Shown: positions 17,195-29,227 of the stretch, in pieces
How positions within the stretch are numbered: the first letter of the stretch is position 1
Layout: the number at the start of each line of letters is the position of its first letter
NCBI RefSeq assembly: GCF_000410875.1
Contig: NZ_AROI01000003.1
Location: 186,001 to 250,000 of the forward strand
Reading direction: 5' to 3'
Length of the DNA stretch: 64,000 bases
DNA from: Halopseudomonas pelagia CL-AP6
GTDB taxonomy: Bacteria > Pseudomonadota > Gammaproteobacteria > Pseudomonadales > Pseudomonadaceae
The notes under the pieces: model-generated
Databases searched by the model: none
The model's input: only the letters and a program-made list of their open reading frames with translations
Told to the model about the DNA's origin: nothing
Program-made: the position numbers and the translations under genes

Positions 17195-17526
17195 CAGCCA
17201 ACCAGTTGATCGCCCGGTTGGGCACCGCAGAACATCGCTTTGCCGATACCCTGGATTTTATCGCCGAGCATTACTACTGCCAGGCAAGCGCCTTTACTAA
17301 CGGCCCGGTGAGCAACAGCTCCGAGCAGAACCAGGGCTCTTGCAAGGTGCTGGCCATGGCGCAGGATCAGCAACTGAATGATGAACAGACACTACAGTGT
17401 TTTGCCGAGCACTATCAGGCCGTACTGGCCACACCCGCAGGACAGGACCACGCCAATATTCGCGCCCTGATGCAACATGGTCTGGCCGCCGTACACTTTG
17501 CCAGCGCACCCCTTACCCGGCGTTAA
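17191..17526 (+). CDS. HopJ family protein
   Basis: A 111-residue protein matching the HopJ family (named after a putative type III effector of P. syringae but present in many non-pathogens). Recognisable segments are FADTLDFIAEHYYCQASAF, then NQGSCKVLAMA and ANIRALMQHGLAAVHF. The wide occurrence in free-living bacteria and the lack of any secretion genes here argue against a real effector role. The start overlaps the DUF1244 stop codon (ATGA). Confidence 0.88.
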   Translation: MTANQLIARLGTAEHRFADTLDFIAEHYYCQASAFTNGPVSNSSEQNQGSCKVLAMAQDQQLNDEQTLQCFAEHYQAVLATPAGQDHANIRALMQHGLAAVHFASAPLTRR

Positions 17527-17548
17527 CCATCCCTTTTCTGGAGCACTC

Positions 17549-18043
17549 ATGCAGGTCAAGCCACTCCAACCCGTTGGCGACTTCCCCCCGGCCAGCCTGA
17601 TTCGTCGGCTCGCCGCCGCTGGCTATGATCTGTTTCTGCTCATTGCTCTCTGGATGGTCGCCACCTTTGCGTACCTGGGTGTACGCGTTTTGATCAGCGG
17701 CGCAGAACAGGTCCAACAGCAAAGCGAAAGCGGAATGCTCGATGGCGATTACCTGCTAAGACTTATCCTGCTTGCCGTTAGCCTGCTGTTCTATCTGAGC
17801 TTCTGGACACTCAAGGGCCAAACGCTAGGAATGCAGGTCTGGCGGATTCGGGTCGAGCAGCCTGACGGACAATCAATTACCCGCAAGCAGGGGCTGATAC
17901 GCTTTGTTGCCGCCCAGGCGGCCTGGCTATGTGGCGGTCTTGGTCTGCTGTGGATGCTCTGGGACAAGCAGTCTCGCACCTGGCAGGATATTGCCTCCGG
18001 TACGCGACTGGTCGCACTACCCAAAGGCACATTCAAGCGCTAG
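17549..18043 (+). CDS. RDD family membrane protein
   Basis: A 164-residue inner-membrane protein of the RDD family. The signature Arg/Asp residues are at RRLAAAGYDLFLL (first membrane segment, about 22-50). Further hydrophobic segments lie at about 75-95 and 120-145, with the conserved KGQTLGMQVWRIRV and RTWQDIASGTRLV motifs. The function of most members is unknown; some affect salt tolerance. The start at 17549 has GGAG 6 nt upstream. It is convergent with lptG, and a weak hairpin plus T-run (about 18050-18078) may end the transcript. Confidence 0.87.
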   Translation: MQVKPLQPVGDFPPASLIRRLAAAGYDLFLLIALWMVATFAYLGVRVLISGAEQVQQQSESGMLDGDYLLRLILLAVSLLFYLSFWTLKGQTLGMQVWRIRVEQPDGQSITRKQGLIRFVAAQAAWLCGGLGLLWMLWDKQSRTWQDIASGTRLVALPKGTFKR

Positions 18044-18078
18044 CGGCTAAATCCGAATGCCCAATATCCGCTTGGTTT

Positions 18079-19132
18079 TTAGCCAGCCCGTTTCATCAGA
18101 TACGAGCCCATTACCAGCAAAATACCAATGGGTAACAACACCGCGATCAGCGGCGAAAAGCCAAACACCAAGCTGGAAGGGCCAAGTAAATCCTGCAGGA
18201 TGCGAAAGCTGAAACCCACCAGCACACCGGTAAATATGCGCTGCCCGAGCGTCACCGAACGCAACGGGCCAAATACAAAAGAAATCGCTACGAACACCAG
18301 CGCCAGGGTGGCGAGGGGTTGCAGCAATTTTTTCCAGAAGGCCAGCCAGTATTGGCTATTGTTAAGCCCCTGTTCGGCAAGATAGTTCTGATACTGCCAG
18401 ATAGCTGACAATGACAGCACGTCAGGCTCCAGCATCACCACCCGCAAAAGCTCGGCAGACAAGAGCACATCCCAGCGCGCCTCGTCACTGACTGCCACCT
18501 CACTGTTGCCGTTGTCCAGAAACCGGGTGGCCTCGACATCCTGCATCAGCCAATGATCACTCTGCACCGTAGCCCGCCTGGCGAAACTGGATTCCAGTAA
18601 GCGACGCTCCGCGCCAAAGCGATAGCGGGTCACACCCACCAGTTCACCGCTGGGCTGTACCGCGTTGATATGCAGGAAATCATTACCTTCACGGTGCCAT
18701 AGCCCCCGGGACTGAAAAGCACCATCACTGCCCTGGACAATAGCCCGGCGATTTTGCGCCAGGTTCTCGCTATAGGGCGCGGCGTACTCACCCAGCAGCA
18801 CTCCAGCGAGCATCAGCACCAGCAGCGGTTTCAACACCGCCGCAACGATCCGCGTCACAGACACGCCCGCAGCGCGCATCACCGTCAATTCCGAGTTACT
18901 GGCCAAGGTACCCAAGCCAATCAGACAGCCCACTAGCGCAGCCATGGGCAGCATGTCGTAAAGACGGCGGGGAGCGGTGAGCAATGTATAGGTCAAGGCA
19001 TCCCCCGCGCCATAATTGCCCTCTACATCGTCCAGCTCGCCAATAAAGGCGAATACCAGATCCAATCCGAGAATAATCATCGCCACAACCAAGATGTTCA
19101 GCAACACCGTCTTGCCGATATACCAATCAAGC

Positions 19133-19140
<8 letters not shown>
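18079..19140 (-). CDS. lptG: Lipopolysaccharide export permease LptG
   Basis: A 353-residue subunit of the LptB2FG ABC transporter, which extracts LPS from the inner membrane and pushes it over the LptA bridge to the outer membrane. It starts MHKLDWYIGKTVLLNI, has three N-terminal membrane segments, a periplasmic beta-jellyroll (about 130-265) and three C-terminal segments ending at GSYLMKRAG. The coupling-helix region near TLASNSELTVMRAAGVSV is conserved. It overlaps lptF by 8 nt, so both are translated together. Confidence 0.95.
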
Positions 19141-21889
<2,749 letters not shown>

Positions 21890-21897
21890 CGCCAGCT

Positions 21898-21969
21898 GCG
21901 GCACTCTGCAAACGACAAGCCTCAATCAGCCCTGCGGGGCCCCATGAGCTTTCGCTTGCAGAGTGCCGC
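21898..21969. repeat. 14-bp inverted repeat between pepA and holC
   Basis: The arms 21898-21911 and 21956-21969 are perfect reverse complements (GCGGCACTCTGCAA and its complement) with a 44-nt spacer that itself contains GGGGCCCC (21936-21943). There is no T-run. It nearly fills the pepA-holC gap and would form a long hairpin in the joint mRNA. Confidence 0.55.
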
Positions 21970-21989
21970 TTGGAGCCTGAGGCTGCCTT

Positions 21990-22421
21990 ATGACCCGTAT
22001 CGACTTCTACCTGCTGACCAGCAGCGCACCGCAAACGCGGCTCGACTATGCCTGCAGACTGGCACACAAGGCCTGGAGCAAAGGTCACCAGGTTTACCTG
22101 CATTGCGCCGATGAACAACAAGCCCAAACACTGAACGAACTGCTTTGGAGCTTCCGCGCCGATGCCTTTTTACCCCACGCCAGCACTACCGAGCAGCCAA
22201 ATGCCAAGGTCGTCTGCGGCTACGGGGAGGATGCAGGCGAACATCATGACTTGTTGATCAACTTGGCGGACCAGAGCCCAGCCTTTTTCAGCCAATTTAA
22301 CCGTCTGGCTGAAATCGTCATCGAACTTGATCCGGTTCGCGTCCCGGCACGTGAGCGCTTTCGTTTCTACCGTGAACGGGGCTATCCTCTGCAAACGCAT
22401 CAGTTACGCACAGCGGGATGA
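21990..22421 (+). CDS. holC: DNA polymerase III subunit chi
   Basis: A 143-residue HolC, which links the clamp loader (through psi) to single-strand binding protein at the replication fork. The family pattern is MTRIDFYLLTSSAPQTRLDY, LAHKAWSKGHQVYLHC, LNELLWSFRADAFLPH and ERFRFYRERGYPLQTHQL. The length is normal. It lies between pepA and valS as in most gammaproteobacteria. The next gene starts 3 nt after its stop. Confidence 0.95.
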   Translation: MTRIDFYLLTSSAPQTRLDYACRLAHKAWSKGHQVYLHCADEQQAQTLNELLWSFRADAFLPHASTTEQPNAKVVCGYGEDAGEHHDLLINLADQSPAFFSQFNRLAEIVIELDPVRVPARERFRFYRERGYPLQTHQLRTAG

Positions 22422-22424
22422 ATC

Positions 22425-23024
22425 ATGGCGCAGCGCGACCCATCTGAACCCTCAAGACTACTGAAAGATCTGGAATCGATCCGCACCCTGCTGGACGAGC
22501 ATCCAAACGAGTCGGAACAGACAGCGCTAGCCCATGTATCAGATGAGCACCTCGATGTTCCGTTGCTACAGGACGTGATCGTCGACGCACCCGGGCTGAA
22601 CCTTACCGGGCCGCTCACCCCCCTTGGCAACCGCCCTGGCGAAAATGAACACGAGGCGCCTGCGACCCAACCCCTGCGGCCCAAGCCCAACCCTTTTCTA
22701 CCTTACGACCAATTGGCCAGGCTAGCAGAAGAGCGAGTGCAACTGGACCGGTTGATGGCTGGCCATATACCCCCTGCCCCCAAGCCTGGCACCCACACCA
22801 GCACCTTGGTCAATCCGCCGCCGGGATACTCGACCAAGCATTTCGGTACCCCGCCCGATGCGCAAGCCGGCGCCCGCCAATTGCGTATGGAAGCTCGCCT
22901 GCACGTTGAAGCGCAATTAATCCTGCAGGACGTGATCGACGATCTGATTCCCACCATCGAAGCCGAACTGCGCAACCGACTGCGGGATAAATTGGAGCAG
23001 ATGGTTCAAGAACAAATGAAATAA
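22425..23024 (+). CDS. Unknown protein encoded between holC and valS
   Basis: A 199-residue, acidic and proline-rich soluble protein without signal or membrane segments. Residues of about 1-60 are Glu/Asp-rich. About 60-140 are Pro-rich and look disordered (NPFLPYDQLARLAEERVQLD is a short helix in it). The last 50 residues form an amphipathic helix (EARLHVEAQLILQDVIDDL and on). Pseudomonads have a gene of this kind at this place, sometimes labelled as a chi-related protein, but I see no HolC homology. Its tight 3-nt spacing to holC suggests co-translation. The function is not known. Confidence 0.8.
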   Translation: MAQRDPSEPSRLLKDLESIRTLLDEHPNESEQTALAHVSDEHLDVPLLQDVIVDAPGLNLTGPLTPLGNRPGENEHEAPATQPLRPKPNPFLPYDQLARLAEERVQLDRLMAGHIPPAPKPGTHTSTLVNPPPGYSTKHFGTPPDAQAGARQLRMEARLHVEAQLILQDVIDDLIPTIEAELRNRLRDKLEQMVQEQMK

Positions 23025-23146
23025 CTTAACAGACTGGGCCTGACCTGCCCCAGACCGCTATAATGCTCGTTTGCGCGGCTGTCGCCCCCCCTTGAAAATG
23101 CGACTAATCACTCGCCTAACCCAACATCCGGACACCCTGAACACCC

Positions 23147-25996
23147 ATGGATAAGACTTACCAGCCCAACGCCATCGAAACCTCCTGGTACCAGACCTGG
23201 GAACAGAACAACTACTTCGCTCCGCAGGGCTCAGGCGAGTCCTACACCATTGCCCTGCCGCCGCCGAACGTGACCGGCAGCCTGCATATGGGCCATGGCT
23301 TTAACAACGCGATCATGGATGCGCTGATCCGCTTCCGGCGCATGCAGGGCCGCAACACCCTATGGCAACCGGGTACCGATCACGCTGGCATCGCCACCCA
23401 GATGGTGGTTGAGCGCCAGCTCGCGGCCCAAGGCCAGTCACGCCATGATCTGGGCCGTGAGCAGTTTCTGGAAAAGGTCTGGGAGTGGAAGGAAGAATCC
23501 GGCGGCACCATTACCCGGCAAATTCGCCGGCTGGGTAGCTCGGTGGACTGGAGCCGTGAGCGTTTTACCATGGATGCTGGCTTGTCCGATGCGGTCAAGG
23601 AGGCCTTCGTTCGCTTGCATGAAGACGGGCTGATCTACCGCGGCAAGCGCCTGGTCAACTGGGACCCGAAGCTGCATACGGCAATTTCCGATCTGGAAGT
23701 AGAGAACCACGATGAGACCGGCTCGCTGTGGCACCTGCGTTATCCGCTGGCCGATGGTGAGAAAACCGCCGACGGCCAGGATCATCTGATCGTTGCCACC
23801 ACGCGCCCGGAAACCATGCTTGGCGATACCGCTGTTGCGGTCAATCCCGACGACGAGCGTTATCAGGCGCTGATCGGCAAATTTATCGAACTGCCGCTGG
23901 TTGGCCGGCGCATCCCGATTGTCGGCGACGATTACTGCGACCCGGAATTTGGCACTGGCTGCGTGAAGATCACTCCGGCTCACGACTTCAACGACTATGA
24001 AGTCGGCAAGCGCCATGCAATGCCGCTGATCAATATTCTCGACAAAGACGCGGCGATTCTCGCCAGTGCGCAAATTTTCAACATTGATGGCAGCGTTAAT
24101 ACCGTATTGGACGCCAGCCTGCCGGCGGCCTATGCCGGACTCGATCGTTTCGACGCGCGCAAACGTATCGTTGCCGATCTGGACGCCGCGGGCCTGCTGG
24201 ACAAGATCGAGCCGCACGCGCTGAAAGTGCCCAAGGGCGACCGCTCCGGCGTGATCATCGAGCCCTGGTTGACCGACCAGTGGTATGTCTCCACCAAGCC
24301 GCTGGCCGAGCAGGCGATTGCTGCGGTGGAAGATGGGCGTATCCAGTTCGTACCCAAGCAGTACGAAAATATGTATTTCTCCTGGATGCGCGACATTCAG
24401 GACTGGTGCATCTCGCGCCAGCTGTGGTGGGGCCATCGCATCCCCGCCTGGTATGACGAATCAGGAAAGGTCTATGTCGGCCGCGACGAAGCCGAAGTGC
24501 GCGCCAAACATAACCTAGGTGATGCGCCGCTACGCCAGGATGAAGACGTACTGGATACCTGGTTCAGCTCCGGGCTGTGGACCTTCTCTACCCTCGGCTG
24601 GCCCGAGCAGACCGATGCGCTGAAGACCTTCCACCCGACCGATGTGCTGGTCACCGGCTTTGATATCATCTTTTTCTGGGTCGCACGGATGATCATGCTG
24701 ACCATGCACCTGATGAAGCATGACGATGGCACCGCGCAGATCCCGTTCAAGACCGTTTACGTGCACGGCCTGGTGCGCGACGGCCAGGGCCAGAAGATGT
24801 CCAAGTCCAAAGGCAACGTGCTAGACCCGCTGGATATCATTGACGGTATCGATCTGGAATCACTGGTCAGCAAGCGCACCAGCGGCATGATGCAGCCCAA
24901 GCTGGCAGACAAGATCGAGAAACAGACCCGTGCCGAATTTCCCGACGGCATTGCCGCCTACGGCACTGACGCGCTGCGCTTTACCAATTGCTCGCTGGCG
25001 TCCACCGGGCGTGATATCAAGTTCGATATGGGCCGGGTGGAAGGCTATCGCAACTTCTGCAACAAGATCTGGAATGCCGCGCGCTATGTGATGATGCAGT
25101 GCGAGGATAAAGACACAGGTGTTGGTGGTGAAGCTGTTGAACTGACCCTGGCTGACCGCTGGATCATCTCCCAGCTGCAGCGCACCGAGGCCGAAGTGAC
25201 CCGCCAGCTCGAGCAGTTCCGTTTCGACCTGGCGGCCACCGCGCTCTACGAGTTTATCTGGAACCAGTACTGCGACTGGTATCTGGAGTTGTCCAAGCCA
25301 GTTCTATGGGATGAAAACGCGTCAGCCGAACGGCAGCGCGGCACCCGTCGCACGCTGGTGCGGGTACTGGAAGTAGCGCTACGTCTGGCGCATCCGTTCA
25401 TGCCCTTTATTACTGAAGAGATCTGGCAGCGTATTGCGCCAATGGCCGGCAAAGCCGGTCCGACAATCATGCTGCAGCCCTGGCCAGTGGCCAGCGAAGA
25501 GCGCATCGATACAGCCGCCGAAGGCGATATCGAATGGCTCAAGGCGCTGATTCTCGGCGTGCGCAATATCCGCGGTGAAATGAATGTGGCGCCGGGTAAG
25601 GAGCTGGAACTGCTGCTGCGCAGGGCTGGCAGTGAAGACCAGCGACGCCTGACGGAGAACGATACCTTCCTGAAGAAGCTGGCCAAACTGTCATCCATCC
25701 GGGTACTGGCTGACGGTGAAGAAGCGCCGCTGTCCGCCACCGCACTGGTGGGTGAACTAGAGGTGCTGGTACCGATGGCCGGCTTGATCGACAAGACTGC
25801 CGAGCTGGCGCGCCTGGACAAGGAAATAGCGCGCTTAGAAGGAGAGATCAAACGTATTGGCGGCAAGCTGTCCAACGCCGGCTTCGTTGACAAGGCGCCA
25901 CCAGCGGTGATCGACAAGGAACGCGCCAAGCTGGCCGATGCCGAGCAAGCATTGACCCAGCTCAGTGAGCAGCGTACCCACATCGCCGGGCTGTAG
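23147..25996 (+). CDS. valS: Valyl-tRNA synthetase
   Basis: A 949-residue class I synthetase that charges tRNA-Val and edits threonine. It contains the HIGH-type motif [14 protein letters not shown] (near residue 47), the editing domain (about 200-340, with [15 protein letters not shown]), the KMSKS motif [12 protein letters not shown] (near 550), the anticodon-binding domain and the C-terminal coiled coil (from about 880, [17 protein letters not shown]). A TATAAT -10 element is present at 23059-23064. The SLC13 gene starts 18 nt after the stop and may be co-transcribed. Confidence 0.97.
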   Translation: MDKTYQPNAIETSWYQTWEQNNYFAPQGSGESYTIALPPPNVTGSLHMGHGFNNAIMDALIRFRRMQGRNTLWQPGTDHAGIATQMVVERQLAAQGQSRHDLGREQFLEKVWEWKEESGGTITRQIRRLGSSVDWSRERFTMDAGLSDAVKEAFVRLHEDGLIYRGKRLVNWDPKLHTAISDLEVENHDETGSLWHLRYPLADGEKTADGQDHLIVATTRPETMLGDTAVAVNPDDERYQALIGKFIELPLVGRRIPIVGDDYCDPEFGTGCVKITPAHDFNDYEVGKRHAMPLINILDKDAAILASAQIFNIDGSVNTVLDASLPAAYAGLDRFDARKRIVADLDAAGLLDKIEPHALKVPKGDRSGVIIEPWLTDQWYVSTKPLAEQAIAAVEDGRIQFVPKQYENMYFSWMRDIQDWCISRQLWWGHRIPAWYDESGKVYVGRDEAEVRAKHNLGDAPLRQDEDVLDTWFSSGLWTFSTLGWPEQTDALKTFHPTDVLVTGFDIIFFWVARMIMLTMHLMKHDDGTAQIPFKTVYVHGLVRDGQGQKMSKSKGNVLDPLDIIDGIDLESLVSKRTSGMMQPKLADKIEKQTRAEFPDGIAAYGTDALRFTNCSLASTGRDIKFDMGRVEGYRNFCNKIWNAARYVMMQCEDKDTGVGGEAVELTLADRWIISQLQRTEAEVTRQLEQFRFDLAATALYEFIWNQYCDWYLELSKPVLWDENASAERQRGTRRTLVRVLEVALRLAHPFMPFITEEIWQRIAPMAGKAGPTIMLQPWPVASEERIDTAAEGDIEWLKALILGVRNIRGEMNVAPGKELELLLRRAGSEDQRRLTENDTFLKKLAKLSSIRVLADGEEAPLSATALVGELEVLVPMAGLIDKTAELARLDKEIARLEGEIKRIGGKLSNAGFVDKAPPAVIDKERAKLADAEQALTQLSEQRTHIAGL

Positions 25997-26014
25997 GCCG
26001 GCGGGAGCACTCAC

Positions 26015-27844
26015 ATGAGCGGTGAACTGTTATTGGTTCTGGGTTTACTGCTGAGCAGCATGATCCTGTTTATTATCAACAGGCCGCGCATGGACGTGGT
26101 AGCGCTGCTGGTCATTCTGGCGTTGCCACTGACCGGGGTCCTGACGCTTGAGGAAACCCTGGCCGGCTTCAGCGATCCCAGCGTTATCCTGATTGCGGCG
26201 CTTTTCGTGATGGGCAACGGCCTGGTGCGCACCGGCATTGCCTATCAACTTGGCGACTGGATGGTGCGCAAGGCCGGCAACAGCGAAGTACGCCTGCTGA
26301 TTCTGTTAATGCTGACAGTGGCCGGGCTTGGCTCGATCATGAGTTCGACCGGCGTGGTGGCGATCTTTATTCCGATTGTACTGAGCATTGCCACGCGGAT
26401 TGGCAGCTCTCCGGCGCGGCTATTGATGCCCCTGAGCTTCGCCGGCTTGATCAGCGGCATGCTCACGCTGGTTGCCACACCGCCGAACATGGTGGTGCAT
26501 AGCGAACTGGTCCGCAGCGGACTGGACGGCTTCGGTTTTTTTAGCTTCACCCCTATCGGTCTATTGGTATTGCTGCTAGGCATCGGTTACATGCTGATTG
26601 CACGGCGCTGGCTCGGCACCAACAAGACCGATATCAAGTACGCATTGCCGCGCCAGACACTGACGCAGCTAGCCGATAGCTACAGGTTGACCGAACGTGA
26701 GCGACGCTTGCAGGTTGGCCTCGCCTCGCCACTGGCGAACAAGCCGCTGAATGAGCTGGAGCTACGCAGTCAGTACGGCATCAATGTGATTGCGGTGGAG
26801 CGCCAGCAGCGCTTTCGCACGCTGTTGCAAATCGCCACAGGCAATAGCCTGGTTCTGCCGGGGGATGTGCTGCTGATCGATCTGGCCAGCCCGGCCATCG
26901 CACTGCTCGGCGCCTATGACGAACTAGGTCTGGAGCCGCTGCCGCTCAGCGCCTCGTATTACAGTATCCATTCGCACCAGTTGGGACTGGCCGAGGTAGC
27001 CCTGCCACCGGAGTCCCGCCTACCGGGCAAAACCATTCTGGAACTGGGTTTTCGCAGCCAGCACAAACTCAACGTGGTCGGTCTGCGCCGCGGCGGTCAG
27101 GCACTTGAAGGCCTGCTGGTTGACGAACGCCTGAAACCCGCCGACACGCTGCTGGTGGCTGGGGAGTGGAAAGAGATCAAGCGCCTGCATGGCTTGAGCC
27201 GCGACTTCCTGCTGCTCAGCCTGCCTGCTGAAATAGACGAGGTGGCTCCTGCCAAACGCAAGGCCCCTTATGCGCTGCTCAGTCTGGCCATCATGGTCGC
27301 GTTGATGGTCAGCGGATGGGTACCCAACGTGCTGGCGGCGCTGATTGGCTGCCTGTTGATGGGCGCCTTCCGCTGTATCGATATGGACTCGGCCTATCGT
27401 GCCATCCACTGGCCCAGCCTGCTGCTAATCATTGGCATGCTGCCTTTCGCTCGCGCGCTGCAGAAGACCGGGGGGATCGACCTTACCGTCAGCGCGCTGA
27501 TTCAGCTGTTGGGCGATGCCGGGCCGCATGCCTTGCTGGCAACCCTGTTTCTGGCTACGGCGCTGATCGGCATGTTCATCTCCAATACGGCCACTGCCGT
27601 GCTGATGGCGCCGGTCGCCATTGCCACCGCACAAGCTCTGGGCGTATCACCGGTACCCTTCGCGATGACCGTTGCGCTAGCAGCTTCGGCGGCGTTCATG
27701 ACCCCGGTCTCTTCGCCGGTCAATACCTTGATTCTCGATCCGGGCCGCTACCGTTTTGTCGATTTTTTGCGCATCGGCGTGCCCTTCACCGCGCTGGTCA
27801 TGCTGGTCAGCGTCATACTGGTACCGCTGCTGTTCCCTCTGTAG
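26015..27844 (+). CDS. SLC13-family permease with two TrkA-C domains
   Basis: A 609-residue inner-membrane transporter of the divalent anion:Na+ symporter (SLC13/CitMHS) superfamily. Membrane segments cover about 1-195 and 420-609. The central cytoplasmic part holds two RCK_C (TrkA-C) domains (about 215-300 and 310-395), where LELGFRSQHKLNVVGLRRGG is typical. Conserved re-entrant hairpin motifs are MSSTGVVAIFIPIV in the first half and FISNTATAVLMAPVAIATAQ in the second. Substrates of such proteins include sulphate and dicarboxylates; this one cannot be assigned. It is 18 nt after valS. Confidence 0.88.
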   Translation: MSGELLLVLGLLLSSMILFIINRPRMDVVALLVILALPLTGVLTLEETLAGFSDPSVILIAALFVMGNGLVRTGIAYQLGDWMVRKAGNSEVRLLILLMLTVAGLGSIMSSTGVVAIFIPIVLSIATRIGSSPARLLMPLSFAGLISGMLTLVATPPNMVVHSELVRSGLDGFGFFSFTPIGLLVLLLGIGYMLIARRWLGTNKTDIKYALPRQTLTQLADSYRLTERERRLQVGLASPLANKPLNELELRSQYGINVIAVERQQRFRTLLQIATGNSLVLPGDVLLIDLASPAIALLGAYDELGLEPLPLSASYYSIHSHQLGLAEVALPPESRLPGKTILELGFRSQHKLNVVGLRRGGQALEGLLVDERLKPADTLLVAGEWKEIKRLHGLSRDFLLLSLPAEIDEVAPAKRKAPYALLSLAIMVALMVSGWVPNVLAALIGCLLMGAFRCIDMDSAYRAIHWPSLLLIIGMLPFARALQKTGGIDLTVSALIQLLGDAGPHALLATLFLATALIGMFISNTATAVLMAPVAIATAQALGVSPVPFAMTVALAASAAFMTPVSSPVNTLILDPGRYRFVDFLRIGVPFTALVMLVSVILVPLLFPL

Positions 27845-27931
27845 CAGCAGATGCCTGGCGGTATCGCCTTTGCGCCGTCTGCCGAACTGAGTTAACGTGC
27901 AGCCCTGAAAAAACCCCTGCGGACAGACCCC

Positions 27932-28939
27932 ATGCCCATCGATAGCAGCATAGTCCACCAGATTCACAAAAAGCCCGACGGCCAGCCCGCCAGCCTGACC
28001 CTGCGCCAGGCCGAACTGGCCAACTCCGAGGCGCTGGAGCAATTGCTCGCCGGGCTGATCGAAGCCTATAACAGCAAACCGAACAAGGCCTGGGGCTACT
28101 TTCACGAAGAAAGCGGCGCCTACCCGTTCAGCGGCTGGCTGCAGCAGTTGATCGATCAGGAACTGGATTTTGTCAACTTCACGGCCAAGGCCAGCGAGCA
28201 GTTGAAGACGTTGATGGAAGCCTCCAACCTGGCGTTAGGCGGGCATGTGCTGTTTATCCGCTATCGCCAGGGCATGACCGCGTTTCTGGTCATTGCCTTG
28301 CTGCACCATACTGAAGGTGTCACCGTTACCGACAACCTCGACGTTGCCGCGGCCCGCCACCTGGATCTGTCCGCCTTGAACATGGCGGCGCGCATCAACC
28401 TCACCGAGTGGAAGCAGAACGCCAGCTCCAAGCAATATATTTCCTTTATCCGCGGCCGTAGCGGCAAGCGCGTGTCGGACTACTTCCGCGACTTTATCGG
28501 TTGCGTTGAAGGCGCCAACCCCGAGGAAGAGACCACTACCCTACTCCAGGCGTTTCAGGATTATGTCGGTGAAGCCGACATGGAGCCGGTAGCCATAAAG
28601 GACAAGACCAAGACGATGAGCAGCTATGTCAGCGGCCAGGCGCGCCAAGGCGAGCAGGTCGCGCTGGAGGAACTGTCCGGCTTGATGGACGAGCAGCAGC
28701 CGCGCGCCTTCTACGACTATATACGCAACAAGGATTACGGCCTGTCCCCAGAAATACCGCCGGACAAACGCACGCTGAACAACTTCATGCGCTTTTATGG
28801 CAAGGCCGACGGCCTGTCGATCAGTTTTGAAGCGCACTTGCTCGGCGAGCGCGTCGAATACGACGAGTCGGACGACTCACTGGTGATCAAGCACCCACCC
28901 AAGGGCTTGGTGCAGCAGTTGCAGAAAAAGAAGCGATAA
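27932..28939 (+). CDS. yejK: Nucleoid-associated protein YejK (NdpA)
   Basis: A 335-residue member of the NdpA/YejK family of nucleoid-associated proteins. It begins [20 protein letters not shown] and contains the strongly conserved [20 protein letters not shown] block and a lysine-rich C-terminus (LQKKKR). The length equals the E. coli protein (335). It likely binds DNA or nucleoid components in the cytoplasm; its precise role is unresolved. It is the only gene of its transcript, and an inverted repeat (28961-29001) lies just after it. Confidence 0.93.
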   Translation: MPIDSSIVHQIHKKPDGQPASLTLRQAELANSEALEQLLAGLIEAYNSKPNKAWGYFHEESGAYPFSGWLQQLIDQELDFVNFTAKASEQLKTLMEASNLALGGHVLFIRYRQGMTAFLVIALLHHTEGVTVTDNLDVAAARHLDLSALNMAARINLTEWKQNASSKQYISFIRGRSGKRVSDYFRDFIGCVEGANPEEETTTLLQAFQDYVGEADMEPVAIKDKTKTMSSYVSGQARQGEQVALEELSGLMDEQQPRAFYDYIRNKDYGLSPEIPPDKRTLNNFMRFYGKADGLSISFEAHLLGERVEYDESDDSLVIKHPPKGLVQQLQKKKR

Positions 28940-28960
28940 GCCCGCCTGCCGTTCTAACTG

Positions 28961-29001
28961 CCTGCGCCTGCTCGAAAGAAAAAATGCCGAGCAAGCGCAG
29001 G
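28961..29001. repeat. Imperfect 14-bp inverted repeat after yejK
   Basis: The arms 28961-28974 and 28988-29001 pair at 13 of 14 positions with a 13-nt A-rich loop. The mismatch is C/A on the plus transcript and G/U on the minus. There is no T-run, so this may be a 3'-end hairpin rather than a classic terminator. Confidence 0.5.
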
Positions 29002-29087
29002 TAACGACCCCCGCCCTTTCCCTGCATCCGCATGTACCCAGCACCACGCTTTTGATGTTTCCCCTTGATTCAGCGCACCCCTATACA

Positions 29088-29106
29088 TAGAATGATAATC
29101 CTTATT
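29088..29106 (+). promoter_or_regulatory. Fur box upstream of the fpv-type operon
   Basis: The 19-bp stretch beginning TAGAATGATAATC matches the Fur consensus GATAATGATAATCATTATC at 15 of 19 positions, with the central AATGATAATC intact. It lies about 120 bp before the first gene of the PepSY/metal ABC operon, so iron repression is very likely. Confidence 0.78.
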
Positions 29107-29227
29107 ATTAAGATTTGGATGCACGTAGCTTAACGCCGCCCTGACGGCCCGATGCGCGACCCTCAGGTCAGCCAGCCCATGTCATTCAGCACTCTATTTC
29201 GATCTACAACATTTGGCTAACAACACC

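Noticed and set aside
17191-17526. HopJ as evidence of a type III secretion effector
   Set aside because: The family is common in free-living bacteria and no secretion genes or hrp box are present.
23438-24436. 332-residue antisense frame within valS
   Set aside because: It is opposite a clear synthetase gene, reflecting high-GC codon bias; no recognisable domain.
25246-26010. 254-residue Ser-rich antisense frame at the valS end
   Set aside because: The Ser/Arg-rich composition is that of a reverse-strand shadow of a Leu/Glu-rich coiled-coil coding region.
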